Source of the DNA: Whitmania pigra
Lineage: Eukaryota; Annelida; Clitellata; Hirudinida; Haemopidae
Reading direction: 5' to 3'
NCBI GenBank assembly: GCA_021613335.1
Contig: JAJTWR010000061.1
Coordinates: 1-64,000, forward strand
Length of the DNA stretch: 64,000 bases
The notes under the pieces were generated by a model. That model was not told where the DNA came from. It made no database searches and worked only from the letters and a program-made list of their open reading frames with translations. Below are positions 36,656 through 46,201 of the stretch, in pieces. The position numbers and the translations under genes are program-made. The first letter of the stretch is position 1. Each line of letters opens with the position of its first letter.

Positions 36656-38464
36656 ATGCCCGATACCCTTTCATTGCCCGATTTCGGTTCGCTTCCCCAA
36701 TGGGATTTGCGCGATCTCTACCCTGGGATGGAGGCAGAAGAACTCAGCGCCGATCTGGAGCGCGCAGCGCATGACGCCAGAGCCCTGGCATCCGATTACC
36801 GGGGCCGGCTTGCCCAACTGGATGGGGAGGGGTTGGGCCGGGCGCTGTGCCGCTATGAGGCGCTCGACGAATTGCTCCACCGGATCATGAGTTATGGCCA
36901 GCTGGTTCATGCCGGCGACATCGCCGATGCCAAGATCGGACGCTTCCATCAAACCTTGGCGGAGAGAATCACCGACATCTCGACCGATCTCGTGTTTTTC
37001 CCGCTGGAGCTGAATCGCATCGACGATACCGTGCTGGAAAGGCAGTTGACCCATGCCACGGCCGACCGCTATCGCCCGTGGATCGTCGCCAACCGGGCGT
37101 TTCGCGCCCATCAGCTCGATGAGACGACCGAAAAATTGCTCCACGAAAAACAGGTGGTCGGCAGAGACGCTTGGGTTCGGCTGTTCGATGAAACCATGGC
37201 GGCCTTGCGGGTCGATTATCGCGACCGCGCGCTGACCGCGACCGAAGCGCTCAATTTGATGGTCGATAAGGACAGCGCCGTTCGCCGCGATGCCGCCCAA
37301 GGGTTCGGACGCGCCCTTGGCGCTGAGGCGCGGATCTTTACCCTGATTACCAATATCTTGATCAAGGATAAGGAAATCGAGGATCGCTGGCGCAAATTTC
37401 CGCGCGCCATCTCGTCTCAAAATTTGGATAACCGGGTGGAAGATGAGGTGGTGGATGCCCTGGTCGCCGCCGTTCGCGATGCTTATCCACGCCTGTCGCA
37501 TCGTTATTACCGGCTGAAGGCCAAATGGTTCAAGCAGGAAACGCTGGATTGGTGGGACCGCAACGCCCCCCTGCCCGACGCCCCGGACCGGTTGGTGCGC
37601 TGGGACGAAGCCCGCGACATCGTGCTCGCCGCTTACGGTCGTTTCTTGCCCGATCTAGCCGATCTCGGGCGGAGCTTTTTCGATCGCGGCTGGATCGATG
37701 CGCCGGTGCGTCCGGGTAAAGCGCCCGGGGCGTTTGCCCATCCAACGGTCCCTAGCGCCCATCCCTATCTGCTGGTCAATTATCAAGGCAGAATCCGCGA
37801 TGTCATGACCTTGGCTCATGAACTTGGCCATGGCGTTCATCAATTGCTCGCCGGCGCGAGCCAAGGCCATCTTCTGTCGCGAACGCCCTTGACCCTGGCG
37901 GAAACCGCCTCGGTTTTCGGTGAAATGCTCACCTTTCAAGCCTTGCTGGAAAGCGAGAGCGATCCGGCGCGTCGCCGCTTGATGCTGGCCTTGAAGGTTG
38001 AGGATATGCTCAACACCGTGGTTCGCCAGATCGCTTTTCATCAATTCGAGGAAAAACTGCACGCAGAGCGCCGTTCAGGTGAAATCGCCACCGAACGTAT
38101 CGGCGATTTGTGGATGGAAACTCAGGCAAACAGCTTGGGACCGGCCTTTCGTTTTGACGATGGCTATCGTCATTTTTGGGCTTATATCGGGCATTTTGTC
38201 CATTCGCCCTTTTATGTCTATGCTTATGCCTTCGGCGATTGCCTGACCAACTCGCTTTACGCCCTCTATCAAAAAACGCCTGAGGATTTTGCCCGCCGCT
38301 ATCTCGATCTGTTGCGCGCTGGCGGATCGCGGCATCATCGGCAATTGCTGGCTCCCTTTGGTTTCGACGCCGCCGATCCGGCTTTCTGGTCGCAAGGGTT
38401 GAACGTCATCTCGGATTTCATCGATCGGCTGGAACGGTACGATGCCTCCTCTTCTGAGCGATGA
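36656..38464 (+). CDS. pepF: M3-family oligoendopeptidase F
   Basis: 602 residues starting at the ATG at 36656. The M3 metallopeptidase zinc motif HELGH is in LAHELGHGVHQLLAG, with the third ligand Glu in LTLAETASVFGEM. The N-terminal domain (WDLRDLYPGMEAEELSADLE) and length are right for PepF-type oligoendopeptidases, which cut short peptides in the cytoplasm. An F-Y-V-Y-A-Y-A-F-G segment near the C-terminus forms part of the substrate channel. It overlaps the next gene by 23 bases. Intact. Confidence 0.93.
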   Translation: MPDTLSLPDFGSLPQWDLRDLYPGMEAEELSADLERAAHDARALASDYRGRLAQLDGEGLGRALCRYEALDELLHRIMSYGQLVHAGDIADAKIGRFHQTLAERITDISTDLVFFPLELNRIDDTVLERQLTHATADRYRPWIVANRAFRAHQLDETTEKLLHEKQVVGRDAWVRLFDETMAALRVDYRDRALTATEALNLMVDKDSAVRRDAAQGFGRALGAEARIFTLITNILIKDKEIEDRWRKFPRAISSQNLDNRVEDEVVDALVAAVRDAYPRLSHRYYRLKAKWFKQETLDWWDRNAPLPDAPDRLVRWDEARDIVLAAYGRFLPDLADLGRSFFDRGWIDAPVRPGKAPGAFAHPTVPSAHPYLLVNYQGRIRDVMTLAHELGHGVHQLLAGASQGHLLSRTPLTLAETASVFGEMLTFQALLESESDPARRRLMLALKVEDMLNTVVRQIAFHQFEEKLHAERRSGEIATERIGDLWMETQANSLGPAFRFDDGYRHFWAYIGHFVHSPFYVYAYAFGDCLTNSLYALYQKTPEDFARRYLDLLRAGGSRHHRQLLAPFGFDAADPAFWSQGLNVISDFIDRLERYDASSSER

Positions 38465-39092
38465 TCGGGTCTTAGCCGAAGCGCTAGGGCTTCTTGGAGC
38501 CAGAGATCCGGCCCTGGCGGCGGCTATGGCCAAAGCGGGGACGCCTGGCTTGCGGCGCTGGCCGCCCGGCTTTGGCACCCTGGTCGATGTCATCGTCGGT
38601 CAGCAGCTCTCGACGAGCGCTGCTGGGACCATCAAGACGCGCCTGCGGTCCAGGGTGACGCCGCTTACCCCGGAAAATCTGCTTGCCGCCACCTTGGAAG
38701 ACCTGCGCGTCTGCGGTCTTAGCCAGCAAAAAATTCTCTACCTGCACGATCTTGCCGCTCATTGCGCCTCAGGCCGGCTCGATCTGGACGCTTTGGAGAA
38801 TCGCCAGGATGAGGCGGCGATCGCCGCCCTGGTTGCCGTGCGCGGCATTGGCCGTTGGACGGCGGAAATCTATCTGCTTTTTGCCCTTGGCCGCCCAGAC
38901 GCTTGGCCGGCGGCCGATTTGGCCCTTGGCGTTGCGCTACAGCACATCCGGCAGCTGGAAGCGCGCCCCAGAGAACCGGCCATACGCCAGCAGGCGGAAG
39001 CCTGGCGTCCCTGGCGGGGTGCGGCGGCGCATTTTTTGTGGCATTACTACCATCGTCTCACCCGCCGCTCGGCGATACTGACCGTCACTTGA
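38442..39092 (+). CDS. alkA: DNA-3-methyladenine glycosylase II (AlkA-like)
   Basis: 216 residues. The HhH-GPD fold shows DVIVGQQLSTSAAGTIKTRL, the hairpin LVAVRGIGRWTAEIYLLFAL, and the catalytic Asp in WPAADLALGVALQ. It excises alkylated purines in base-excision repair. It lacks the N-terminal AlkA extension of E. coli, as is common for alphaproteobacterial forms. It is translationally coupled to pepF by overlap and followed by an esterase 18 bases on. Confidence 0.9.
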   Translation: MPPLLSDDRVLAEALGLLGARDPALAAAMAKAGTPGLRRWPPGFGTLVDVIVGQQLSTSAAGTIKTRLRSRVTPLTPENLLAATLEDLRVCGLSQQKILYLHDLAAHCASGRLDLDALENRQDEAAIAALVAVRGIGRWTAEIYLLFALGRPDAWPAADLALGVALQHIRQLEARPREPAIRQQAEAWRPWRGAAAHFLWHYYHRLTRRSAILTVT

Positions 39093-39110
39093 AGAAGCAG
39101 GGATTGCTCC

Positions 39111-39779
39111 ATGCCAGCCTATAGTCTCAACGCCTTGGCCCACCCGCCTCTTTCTCAAGCCAAGCCGAAAGGGTTGGTCGTGCTGCTGCATGGCCTGGGA
39201 GCCGATGGCAAGGATCTGTTAAGTCTGGCGCCCTATTGGGCCCGGGCGCTGCCGGATGTGCAATTCTACGCCCCCGATGCGCCAGAAGCGTGCGATATGG
39301 CGCCGATGGGGTTTCAATGGTTTAGCCTGCAAGAACGCTCGCCCGCCCGCATCCAGGAGGGGGTGGAGAAAGCATCGCCGGTTCTCAATCGCTTTTTGGA
39401 TGAAATACTGGAAGAGCACGGGTTGGAAGATGAGGCTCTGGCGCTGGTCGGTTTTTCCCAAGGGACGATGATGTCGCTCTATGTGGCGCCGCGCCGGGCC
39501 AGGCCGATGGCGGGGGTGATCGGATTTTCCGGCATGCTGCTCAGCGGACCGGATCTGGCGGCGGCAACCCGCTCGCATCCGCCGGTTTTGCTGATCCACG
39601 GCGCTGCCGATGAGGTTGTCCCGTTTAGCGCCATGGCTGAAGCCGAATACGGGCTGAAAGCCGCAGGGTTCGCGGTCGAAACCGTGGCGCGACCCGATCT
39701 CGGTCATGGTATCGACGATCTGGGGCTGATCCGGGCCGGACAATTCCTGAGCCAAATCTTCGGCGCAACCCTTGGGTGA
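39111..39779 (+). CDS. Carboxylesterase / lysophospholipase-like alpha/beta hydrolase
   Basis: 222 residues. Oxyanion region VVLLHGLGADGKDLLSLAPY, nucleophile elbow LVGFSQGTMMSLYVAP, then LIHGAADEVVPFSAM with the acid Asp, and the catalytic His in DLGHGIDDLGL. This is the EstB/YpfH phospholipase-carboxylesterase family of about 220 residues. It probably hydrolyses short acyl esters in the cytoplasm; natural substrate unknown. Its stop is 14 bases before nudC. Confidence 0.9.
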   Translation: MPAYSLNALAHPPLSQAKPKGLVVLLHGLGADGKDLLSLAPYWARALPDVQFYAPDAPEACDMAPMGFQWFSLQERSPARIQEGVEKASPVLNRFLDEILEEHGLEDEALALVGFSQGTMMSLYVAPRRARPMAGVIGFSGMLLSGPDLAAATRSHPPVLLIHGAADEVVPFSAMAEAEYGLKAAGFAVETVARPDLGHGIDDLGLIRAGQFLSQIFGATLG

Positions 39780-39793
39780 CATGGTTTCTTCGG

Positions 39794-40717
39794 ATGAGCA
39801 GCTTTCCTAGCCTGCATTATGTCGCGCCGCTCTTCAACCGGTCGACCAAACGTCGAAGCGATCCGGCGTGGCTGGCAGAGCAATGCGGCCGGGCCGATGC
39901 CCGGGTGGTTTTGATCTGGAACGACCACAATTTACTGGCGTTGGAACCGTACCCCCTGGCGGTGACGCCGCCACCCGCGCATATCGCTCATCTTGGCGGG
40001 GAACTTTATTTTTTAGGCTTGTGCGACGATGACATCCCGTGGCTTGCCGCCGACCTGTCAGGGGTGGACGAAACGACGGCGCGCTCCCTGGCGCTGGCCT
40101 TGGCGCCTGGAGCAGCCTTCGTCGATCTGCGCCGCGCCGGCGCTGTTTTATCGCAGCGAGACGGAGCCATACTCGCCTATGCTCGCGGCTTGGCCTGGTG
40201 GCATCGGCGTCATCGCTTTTGCGGCCTGTGCGGCGCGCTGACGCGCGCCGAACAGGCCGGTCATCAGCGCCGTTGTGTGCAGGACGCCTGTGCGGCGGTG
40301 CATTTCCCGCGCGTCGACCCGGCGGTGATCGTGCTGGTTGAACATGGCGATCGCTGTTTGCTCGGTCGCCAAGCCGCCTGGGCGCCGGGAAGGGTATCGA
40401 TCCTGGCGGGGTTTGTCGAGCCGGGCGAAACCCTGGAACAAGCCGTGGCGCGCGAAGTGATGGAAGAAACCGGCATCGATGTAACCGATATCCGCTATGT
40501 TGCCTCGCAACCTTGGCCTTTTCCCTCCTCATTGATGTTGGGTTTCACCGCTCGGGCAACCGGCGGGCAGTTGACCGTTGATCGGGACGAGCTGGAAGCG
40601 GCCGATTGGTACAGCGCGGCCGATATTCGTAATTTCCCGGCCGGAGGCAAATCCTTGCCCCCGGCCGATAGCATCGCTTGCCGACTGATCGAGCAATGGC
40701 TGGCAACCCAGCCTTGA
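39794..40717 (+). CDS. nudC: NAD(H) pyrophosphatase / NAD-capped RNA hydrolase NudC
   Basis: 307 residues from the ATG at 39794. It has a four-Cys zinc ribbon (FCGLCGALTRA ... RRCVQDAC), the Nudix box GFVEPGETLEQAVAREVMEE followed by TGI, and the NudC-specific SQPWPFPSS. The N-terminal domain is the usual NudC dimerisation part. It cleaves NADH and removes NAD caps from RNA. Last gene of the pepF-alkA-esterase-nudC run; it converges with an MFS gene across a small hairpin. Confidence 0.93.
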   Translation: MSSFPSLHYVAPLFNRSTKRRSDPAWLAEQCGRADARVVLIWNDHNLLALEPYPLAVTPPPAHIAHLGGELYFLGLCDDDIPWLAADLSGVDETTARSLALALAPGAAFVDLRRAGAVLSQRDGAILAYARGLAWWHRRHRFCGLCGALTRAEQAGHQRRCVQDACAAVHFPRVDPAVIVLVEHGDRCLLGRQAAWAPGRVSILAGFVEPGETLEQAVAREVMEETGIDVTDIRYVASQPWPFPSSLMLGFTARATGGQLTVDRDELEAADWYSAADIRNFPAGGKSLPPADSIACRLIEQWLATQP

Positions 40718-40735
40718 GCGCCCATTGTAAAAATC

Positions 40736-40760
40736 CGCGAGAATCGTAAAGTTGCTCGTG
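40736..40760. terminator. Small hairpin element, copy 2
   Basis: CGCGAG and CTCGTG pair around AATCGTAAAGTTG between two convergent genes, preceded by AAAAATC and followed by ATCTTTT. The runs of A on one side and T on the other would allow bidirectional termination. It resembles the element at 30666-30690, stem changes preserving pairing. Confidence 0.5.
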
Positions 40761-40770
40761 ATCTTTTAGA

Positions 40771-41991
40771 TTATTGTGATTGCTCGTCCGCCCTGCCGGC
40801 GGCAGATTGGCGTCCTGGTCGCAAACGCCACAGCAATGGCGCCAAGACCAGCGCAATGCAGGGGAAAAGCAACATATTGAGCGTCTGCCAACTGGTTGCA
40901 GTCAGCAAGCCGCCCGCCGAGAAGGAGGCAACGGCCGTAGCGCCAAACAGCAGAAAATCGTTGGCGCCTTGCACCTTGGTGCGCTCTTCGGGCGCGTGGC
41001 AATCCGTTACCATGGCGGTGGCGCCGATGAAGCCGAAATTCCACCCCAATCCCAGCAGCACCAACGCCCCCCAAAAATGGGCCAGCTCCAATCCAGACAA
41101 GGCGACCGCCCCCGAGACGCCGATCAGCGCCAACCCGATCGCGGTGATTTTTTCTTTACCGAAACGGGCAATAAGCTTGCCGGTGAAAAAGCTTGGGCCG
41201 AACATTCCAAGAACATGCCATTGAATGCCAAGCGCCGCCTGGTCGACCGTAAAGCCGCACCCGATCATGGCAACCGGAGCTGCCGTCATGGCAAAGGTCA
41301 TCAAGCCATAAGATACGATCCCGGACGACAGCGCCATGATGAAACGTCGATCGCGCAGAATGGTTGTCAGCGGCCGGCCGCCGCGCCGCGGTTCGACTTC
41401 GATCGCGGACGGGGGTTTGAGTAGCAGTAACACTGGCAGGGTCAACAAAGCCAGGGCCGCCTGGCTGAGGAACGAACCGGCGAAAGGCTGGGTCGGTAAA
41501 CTGTTCCTGGTCCAAATCACCAGCTGCGGCCCAATGATTGCAGCGATCAGACCGCCGATCATGATCCAGGAAATCAACTGCGGACGCAGCGCCGGGCTAG
41601 CGCCATCGGTGGCGGCAAAACGGTAGCTTTGCACATAAGCGGCGTTGAAGCCGGCAATGAAGGTGGCAAGGCAAAACAGCCAGAACGAGCCGGATACGAT
41701 GCCCGCGGCAGCTGTCACGCCCGAGACCATGCCAATCAACGCTCCCAATAGATAGCCGCAGCGACGCCCGAAACGGCGCATGATATAGGCTGCCGGCAAC
41801 GTGCCCGCCGCCAACCCCAGACTATATGAGCTGACCGGCGCCGTCGCCAATGTCTGGGAAGGGGCCAAACCCTGACCGACGATGCCGCCTAGGGAAATGA
41901 TGATCGACGGGCCGGCGCCGCCAAGAGCCTGCGCCGCCAGCAGCAGCCGGGCATTGCGTTTGGCAAGAAGATCGTCGCTCGAAAGTGCCAA
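40771..41991 (-). CDS. Major facilitator superfamily transporter
   Basis: 406 residues with about 12 hydrophobic segments, e.g. PSIIISLGGIVGQGLAPSQT, YLLGALIGMVSGVTAAAGIV, LVLLGLGWNFGFIGATAMVT. The loop YIMRRFGRRCGYLLG matches the MFS signature between helices 2 and 3. The start is taken as the TTG at 41991 because GGAGGG lies 6 bases upstream; another TTG at 42024 has no such site. Substrate unknown. Last gene of a minus-strand group with a lipoprotein and DUF2076 protein. Confidence 0.85.
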   Translation of the reverse strand: MALSSDDLLAKRNARLLLAAQALGGAGPSIIISLGGIVGQGLAPSQTLATAPVSSYSLGLAAGTLPAAYIMRRFGRRCGYLLGALIGMVSGVTAAAGIVSGSFWLFCLATFIAGFNAAYVQSYRFAATDGASPALRPQLISWIMIGGLIAAIIGPQLVIWTRNSLPTQPFAGSFLSQAALALLTLPVLLLLKPPSAIEVEPRRGGRPLTTILRDRRFIMALSSGIVSYGLMTFAMTAAPVAMIGCGFTVDQAALGIQWHVLGMFGPSFFTGKLIARFGKEKITAIGLALIGVSGAVALSGLELAHFWGALVLLGLGWNFGFIGATAMVTDCHAPEERTKVQGANDFLLFGATAVASFSAGGLLTATSWQTLNMLLFPCIALVLAPLLWRLRPGRQSAAGRADEQSQ

Positions 41992-42008
41992 ATTCCACCC
42001 TCCTGCGG

Positions 42009-42415
42009 TTATTGTTGCGTGCAACCGATACGCATTGCCTTGCGCTTGTCACCGTACCGCCGCAATTTTCATAGCAGGTATGAAAATCCTGATCGCAAGA
42101 AGCGCTGCACCCCATATCGGCGCACCAGAACGAATGGTTGAACCAACCGAACGGCGGGCCGATCCAAGGAGGAGCAGGCGCGATATAGAGACGATCGTAC
42201 CGCCAGGCGGCCCAATATTCTTCTTGCTGGCAGGCGAGTTCCATTCGGTAGCAACCGAGTCGGCAATAGCCTTGAACCGTCTGACACTGAGCCGCGCAAT
42301 GCTGCCCCTCCGGCGAGTCTGGCGGCGTATACTGATAGACGGTCCTATAATGCGGGCCGCAAGATGTCAGCATGAACAGCGCCGCCGCGACCCCTCCAAA
42401 CCGCCAAAGTCGCAT
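42009..42415 (-). pseudogene. Cysteine-rich lipoprotein, frameshift near the C-terminus
   Basis: Starts at the ATG at 42415 (GAGGG upstream): MRLWRFGGVAAALFMLTSCG, a lipoprotein signal with lipobox LTSC. The mature part has many paired cysteines: CAAQCQTVQGYCRLGCYRME, LACQ, CADMGCSASCDQDFHTCYEN, CGG. One base missing near 42,025 prevents the natural CVSGC-type end and TAA at 42009; as read the frame runs into the MFS gene. The spacing of Cys in CxxxC pairs suggests disulfide bridges formed in the periplasm. Family unknown to me. Adjacent DUF2076 and FrnE genes fit an envelope role. Confidence 0.65.
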
Positions 42416-42449
42416 GGGCGCCCTCATCCCGATTCCAACCCGCGACAGA

Positions 42450-42983
42450 TCACATGAAATCCTCGTCGTAACCGCCGTCAAAATCGCCGTCATCGTTCTG
42501 CGCGACATCGTTTCGTCCCGGATCGACGGCCGCCGGTTCCGGCGCGGCCTGAGCCGCCTGAGCGTCGCCGGCCCCCAGCGCCGACATGATGGCATGGCCA
42601 AGCAGCATACCGCCCGCCACCCCCACCGCGGTCATGGCGGCGGTGCCAAGAAAGCCGCTGCCTTGGCGATCGAACATGCCCGGGCGATAGCCCGGCGCAT
42701 ACACCGGCGCTGGCGGCGGCCCTGACCGGTTGCCGCCCAACAGACCGCCGAACAGGCCAGGTTGTTTTCGTTGCAGCTCCCATTCGAGCTGGCGGATGCG
42801 ATTCTGCGCTTCCGCCAGGGCATGTTCTTGAAAGAAGGCCATCTGCGTTACGACATAACGGGTTTCAGGATATTGGTTCATCAACTGTACGATCACGGCT
42901 TCCGCCTGGGGATCGCGCTGGGGCGGCTGATTGCGCAGCCGGTCGAAAAACGCCGTGATGGCTTGGCGGTCTTCTTCGGTCAT
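42450..42983 (-). CDS. DUF2076 domain protein
   Basis: 177 residues from the ATG at 42983 (AGAGGT upstream; another ATG at 42998 is possible). The N-terminal TEEDRQAITAFFDRLRNQPP, EAVIVQLMNQYPETRYVVTQ and AEAQNRIRQLEWELQ form the DUF2076 helical domain. A Gly/Pro-rich linker and one hydrophobic helix (TAAMTAVGVAGGMLLGHAIM) follow, then an acidic Asp-rich C-terminus ending DGGYDEDFM. It is probably membrane-associated and envelope-related; the exact role of the family is not known. Confidence 0.85.
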   Translation of the reverse strand: MTEEDRQAITAFFDRLRNQPPQRDPQAEAVIVQLMNQYPETRYVVTQMAFFQEHALAEAQNRIRQLEWELQRKQPGLFGGLLGGNRSGPPPAPVYAPGYRPGMFDRQGSGFLGTAAMTAVGVAGGMLLGHAIMSALGAGDAQAAQAAPEPAAVDPGRNDVAQNDDGDFDGGYDEDFM

Positions 42984-43001
42984 CCATACCTCTTTCATGA
43001 A

Positions 43002-43112
43002 CTATCGCTGGATCATCGATGTGAGCCTGCGGCGACCCAAAGCCCCCTCTTCCTGATTTTCCAGCATGGCCTGTTTGGCGGCAGCCAGCAGACTGACGGA
43101 CGGATCATGGCT
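43002..43112 (-). CDS. Possible small protein between FrnE and DUF2076
   Basis: An ATG at 43112 gives 36 residues (MSHDPSVSLLAAAKQAMLEN, ending LTSMIQR), filling the gap between the two genes on the same strand. No family recognised; the ribosome site is weak. It may be a remnant. Confidence 0.3.
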   Translation of the reverse strand, partial: SHDPSVSLLAAAKQAMLENQEEGALGRRRLTSMIQR

Positions 43113-43158
43113 CATTACGCCGACGGTCTCAAGCGGAAGATTGAGTTCACAACCGCGT

Positions 43159-43839
43159 TCAACCCGGATCGGCGTCCAAATCGTCTTCGAGGCTTTCGTC
43201 ATCGCTCAGGCCGGCGGCCTGATCCATGGCGGCCTGGAGAATATCCGGCGTCTGGGCGCCGAAAATCACCACCTGGCGATTGAACAAATAACAGGGCACC
43301 CCTTCCACGCCGATGCGGCGCGCGATCGAATCTTCGGCTCTGATGACGTCGAAACCATCGTCGCTTTCTAAAAAATCCAGCACCCGATCAGGGTCCAGAT
43401 TAGCATCCCATGCCAGCCGCGCCAGGACCGCCCGGTCGCCTAGATCCTCGCCCTCCTCGAAGTAGCCGCGGAACAACGCCTCGACCATCGGGGCTTGGGC
43501 GCCATTATCCTGCGCCAACCGAATCAACCGGTGGGCATCCATGGTATTGGGGGTGCGCTCGATGAGATCGAAAGCAAAGTCGATTTCAACCTGCTTGCCA
43601 AGCGCGGTCAAATGCCGCTGCGCTTGCCGAATATCGTCGGGCGACTTGAATTTCGCCGCCAGATAGGCTTGACGCTCCATACCTTCGGGCGGCAACCCAG
43701 GATTGAGCTGGAACGGACGCCACGCCACCGCCACCTCGTGCCGGTCCGCGACATTCTGCACCGCCTGCTCCAGCCGGCGCTTGCCGATATAGCACCAGGG
43801 GCAGATGACATCGGAAACGATGTCGATCATGATGGTCAT
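43159..43839 (-). CDS. FrnE/DsbA-like disulfide oxidoreductase
   Basis: 226 residues with a CPWC motif in DIVSDVICPWCYIGKRRLEQ, an alpha-helical insert (LNPGLPPEGMERQAYLAAKF, NTMDAHRLIRLAQDNG) and the cis-Pro loop VEGVPCYLFN. This is the FrnE branch of DsbA-like proteins (also similar to hydroxychromene-carboxylate isomerase). There is no signal peptide, so it acts in the cytoplasm. It ends in an acidic tail. First gene of the minus-strand group leading to DUF2076, lipoprotein and MFS. Confidence 0.9.
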   Translation of the reverse strand: MTIMIDIVSDVICPWCYIGKRRLEQAVQNVADRHEVAVAWRPFQLNPGLPPEGMERQAYLAAKFKSPDDIRQAQRHLTALGKQVEIDFAFDLIERTPNTMDAHRLIRLAQDNGAQAPMVEALFRGYFEEGEDLGDRAVLARLAWDANLDPDRVLDFLESDDGFDVIRAEDSIARRIGVEGVPCYLFNRQVVIFGAQTPDILQAAMDQAAGLSDDESLEDDLDADPG

Positions 43840-43931
43840 GAGATACAGGCTCCGTTGGAGAATTCAATCAATCGCCCCGTTTACGATCGCTGATTGTGAC
43901 GCCATCCTGGCATGAATTCAAACTTTGCGGA

Positions 43932-45782
43932 TCAACGCTCCAATTGGCTGACATCGCGCACCGCGCCGCGCGCAGCGTTGGTGGTCATGGCGGCGTAGGC
44001 GCGCAGAGCCGCCGAAACCTTACGATCGCGCGCGACCGGCCGAAAGGCGCCCGCGCCGCGTGCGCGCATCGCCGCGCGGCGCGCTTGCAGCGTCTCCTCA
44101 GCGACATTGACATGAATGCGGCGGTTGGGAATGTCGATCTGGATGTCGTCGCCGGTTTCGATCAGCCCGATCAGCCCGCCTTCGGCGGCTTCCGGCGAGA
44201 CATGGCCGATGGATAAGCCGGAAGTGCCGCCGGAAAAACGCCCGTCGGTGATCAGGGCGCACCTCTTGCCAAGACCCATCGATTTCAGATAGCTGGTCGG
44301 ATAGAGCATTTCCTGCATCCCAGGACCGCCCTTGGGGCCCTCATAGCGCACGATGACGACATCGCCGGCGACCACCTCGCCGCCCAAAATGCCTTTGACC
44401 GCCTCTTCCTGGCTCTCAAATATTTTAGCCGGGCCGGTAAAGCGCAAAATCGCTTCATCGACCCCCGCCGTTTTCACGATACACCCTTCCGGCGCCAGAT
44501 TGCCGAACAATACCGCGAGGCCGCCATCTTGCGAGAAGGGGTGCTGGGCATCGCGAATGACGCCGGCGGTCCGATCGAGATCGAGCTTGTCCCAGCGGGC
44601 ATTCTGGCTGAAAGCCTCGATGGTGCGCACCCCTCCTGGCGCTGCGCGAAAAAACGCACTCACCTCGGCGTTGTCGCCGCGACGGATATCCCAATGGGCC
44701 AGTGCGTCGCCCAAACTCGCCGAATGGACGGTGGGCAAGCTGGTATCGATCAAACCGGCCCGATCCAGCTCGCCTAAAATGCCCATGATGCCGCCGGCGC
44801 GGTGAACATCCTCGACATGCACGTCGCCCTTGGCCGGGGCAACCTTGCACAGGCACGGCACCCGGCGCGACAGCCGGTCGATATCGGCCATGGCGAACGG
44901 CACATCGCCCTCATGGGCGGCTGCCAGCAAATGCAGTACGGTATTGGTTGAGCCGCCCATGGCGATGTCCAGACACATGGCGTTTTCGAACGCCTTGACG
45001 TTGGCGATCGAGCGCGGCAGGACGCTTGCATCCTCTCGTTCGTACCAGCGGCGCGCCAGGCTGACGATGACGCCGCCGGCCTGGCGGAACAGTTTTTCGC
45101 GCTCCGCGTGGGTTGCGAGCAATGTGCCGTTGCCAGGCAGCGCCAAACCCAAAGCTTCGGTCAGACAATTCATCGAATTGGCGGTAAACATGCCCGAACA
45201 CGAGCCGCAGGTCGGGCAGGCCGACCGCTCTACCGTTGCAACCTCTTCATCGGAATAGGCTGGATCGGCGGCAGCCGTCATGGCATCGATCAAATCCACA
45301 GCGCTTGTCTGGCCGCGCAGGCTTGTTTTGCCGGCTTCCATCGGCCCGCCCGACACGAAAACGGCCGGAATATTCAGCCGCATGGCCGCCATCAACATAC
45401 CGGGGGTGATCTTGTCGCAATTGGAAATGCACAAGAGCGCATCGGCGCAATGGGCATTGACCATATATTCCACGGCATCGGCGATCAATTCGCGGCTGGG
45501 AAGCGAATAGAGCATGCCGTCATGGCCCATGGCGATGCCATCGTCGATGGCAATGGTGTTGAATTCCTTGGCAACCCCGCCGGCCGCCTCGATCTCGCGC
45601 GCAACCAGCTGGCCTAGATCCTTCAGATGCACATGGCCGGGCACGAACTGGGTAAAGCTGTTGGCAATGGCGACGATCGGCTTGCCGAAATCCTCGTCTT
45701 TCATCCCGGTGGCTCGCCACAGGCCGCGCGCACCGGCCATATTGCGGCCATGGGTGCTGGTTCGAGACCGATAAGCTGGCAT
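43932..45782 (-). CDS. ilvD: Dihydroxyacid dehydratase
   Basis: 616 residues from the ATG at 45782. It carries the iron-sulfur cysteines in [20 protein letters not shown] and [44 protein letters not shown], and the C-terminal [20 protein letters not shown]. The enzyme converts 2,3-dihydroxy acids to 2-keto acids in valine/isoleucine synthesis and needs an Fe-S cluster. It lies 59 bases downstream of the suf operon on the same strand, so Fe-S supply and this client enzyme may be co-expressed. Intact. Confidence 0.96.
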   Translation of the reverse strand: MPAYRSRTSTHGRNMAGARGLWRATGMKDEDFGKPIVAIANSFTQFVPGHVHLKDLGQLVAREIEAAGGVAKEFNTIAIDDGIAMGHDGMLYSLPSRELIADAVEYMVNAHCADALLCISNCDKITPGMLMAAMRLNIPAVFVSGGPMEAGKTSLRGQTSAVDLIDAMTAAADPAYSDEEVATVERSACPTCGSCSGMFTANSMNCLTEALGLALPGNGTLLATHAEREKLFRQAGGVIVSLARRWYEREDASVLPRSIANVKAFENAMCLDIAMGGSTNTVLHLLAAAHEGDVPFAMADIDRLSRRVPCLCKVAPAKGDVHVEDVHRAGGIMGILGELDRAGLIDTSLPTVHSASLGDALAHWDIRRGDNAEVSAFFRAAPGGVRTIEAFSQNARWDKLDLDRTAGVIRDAQHPFSQDGGLAVLFGNLAPEGCIVKTAGVDEAILRFTGPAKIFESQEEAVKGILGGEVVAGDVVIVRYEGPKGGPGMQEMLYPTSYLKSMGLGKRCALITDGRFSGGTSGLSIGHVSPEAAEGGLIGLIETGDDIQIDIPNRRIHVNVAEETLQARRAAMRARGAGAFRPVARDRKVSAALRAYAAMTTNAARGAVRDVSQLER

Positions 45783-45841
45783 CCGTTATCCCTCCGCATC
45801 GATAGCGCCGTCGCGCTTGCCGGCGCGGGGCTGATTTCATC

Positions 45842-46201
45842 TCATATCATATTTAGTTCCAGCCTGGCGGCGTCGCTCATACGATCGGGCGTCCAAGGCG
45901 GAGTAAAAACCAGCTCGACATGCACTTTCTCGATACCGGGAACGGTGGCGACACTGTCGTGGACTTGCTCTGGCATGGATTCGGCAACCGGGCAGTTGGG
46001 AGCGGTCAGGGTCATTTCCACGCGAGCGGAACGGTCGGGGAAAATCTCCACATCGTAAATCAGACCCAATTCCACGATATTGACCGGGATTTCCGGATCG
46101 TAGATCGAACGAAGAGCGGTAAGGGCCTGTTCCTGTAGGGCATGAAGCTCAGGATCGAGCGGGGTTGGCGCCGGCTTGGCGGCGAAATCGAAGCCGCTCA
46201 T
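45842..46201 (-). CDS. sufT: SUF system assembly protein SufT (DUF59/MIP18 family)
   Basis: 119 residues. The MIP18 pattern is clear: ALTALRSIYDPEIPVNIVEL, GLIYDVEIFPD, then RVEMTLTAPNCPVAESMPEQ with the conserved Cys, and KVHVELVFTPPW. It helps mature or carry Fe-S clusters. Its ATG overlaps the sufU stop (ATGA). Last gene of the suf operon. Confidence 0.92.
   Translation of the reverse strand: MSGFDFAAKPAPTPLDPELHALQEQALTALRSIYDPEIPVNIVELGLIYDVEIFPDRSARVEMTLTAPNCPVAESMPEQVHDSVATVPGIEKVHVELVFTPPWTPDRMSDAARLELNMI

Noticed and set aside
43002..43202. 66-residue minus-strand gene between FrnE and DUF2076 using the upstream start
   Set aside because: It overlaps the end of FrnE by 44 bases in another frame; only the shorter version from 43112 is kept, at low confidence.
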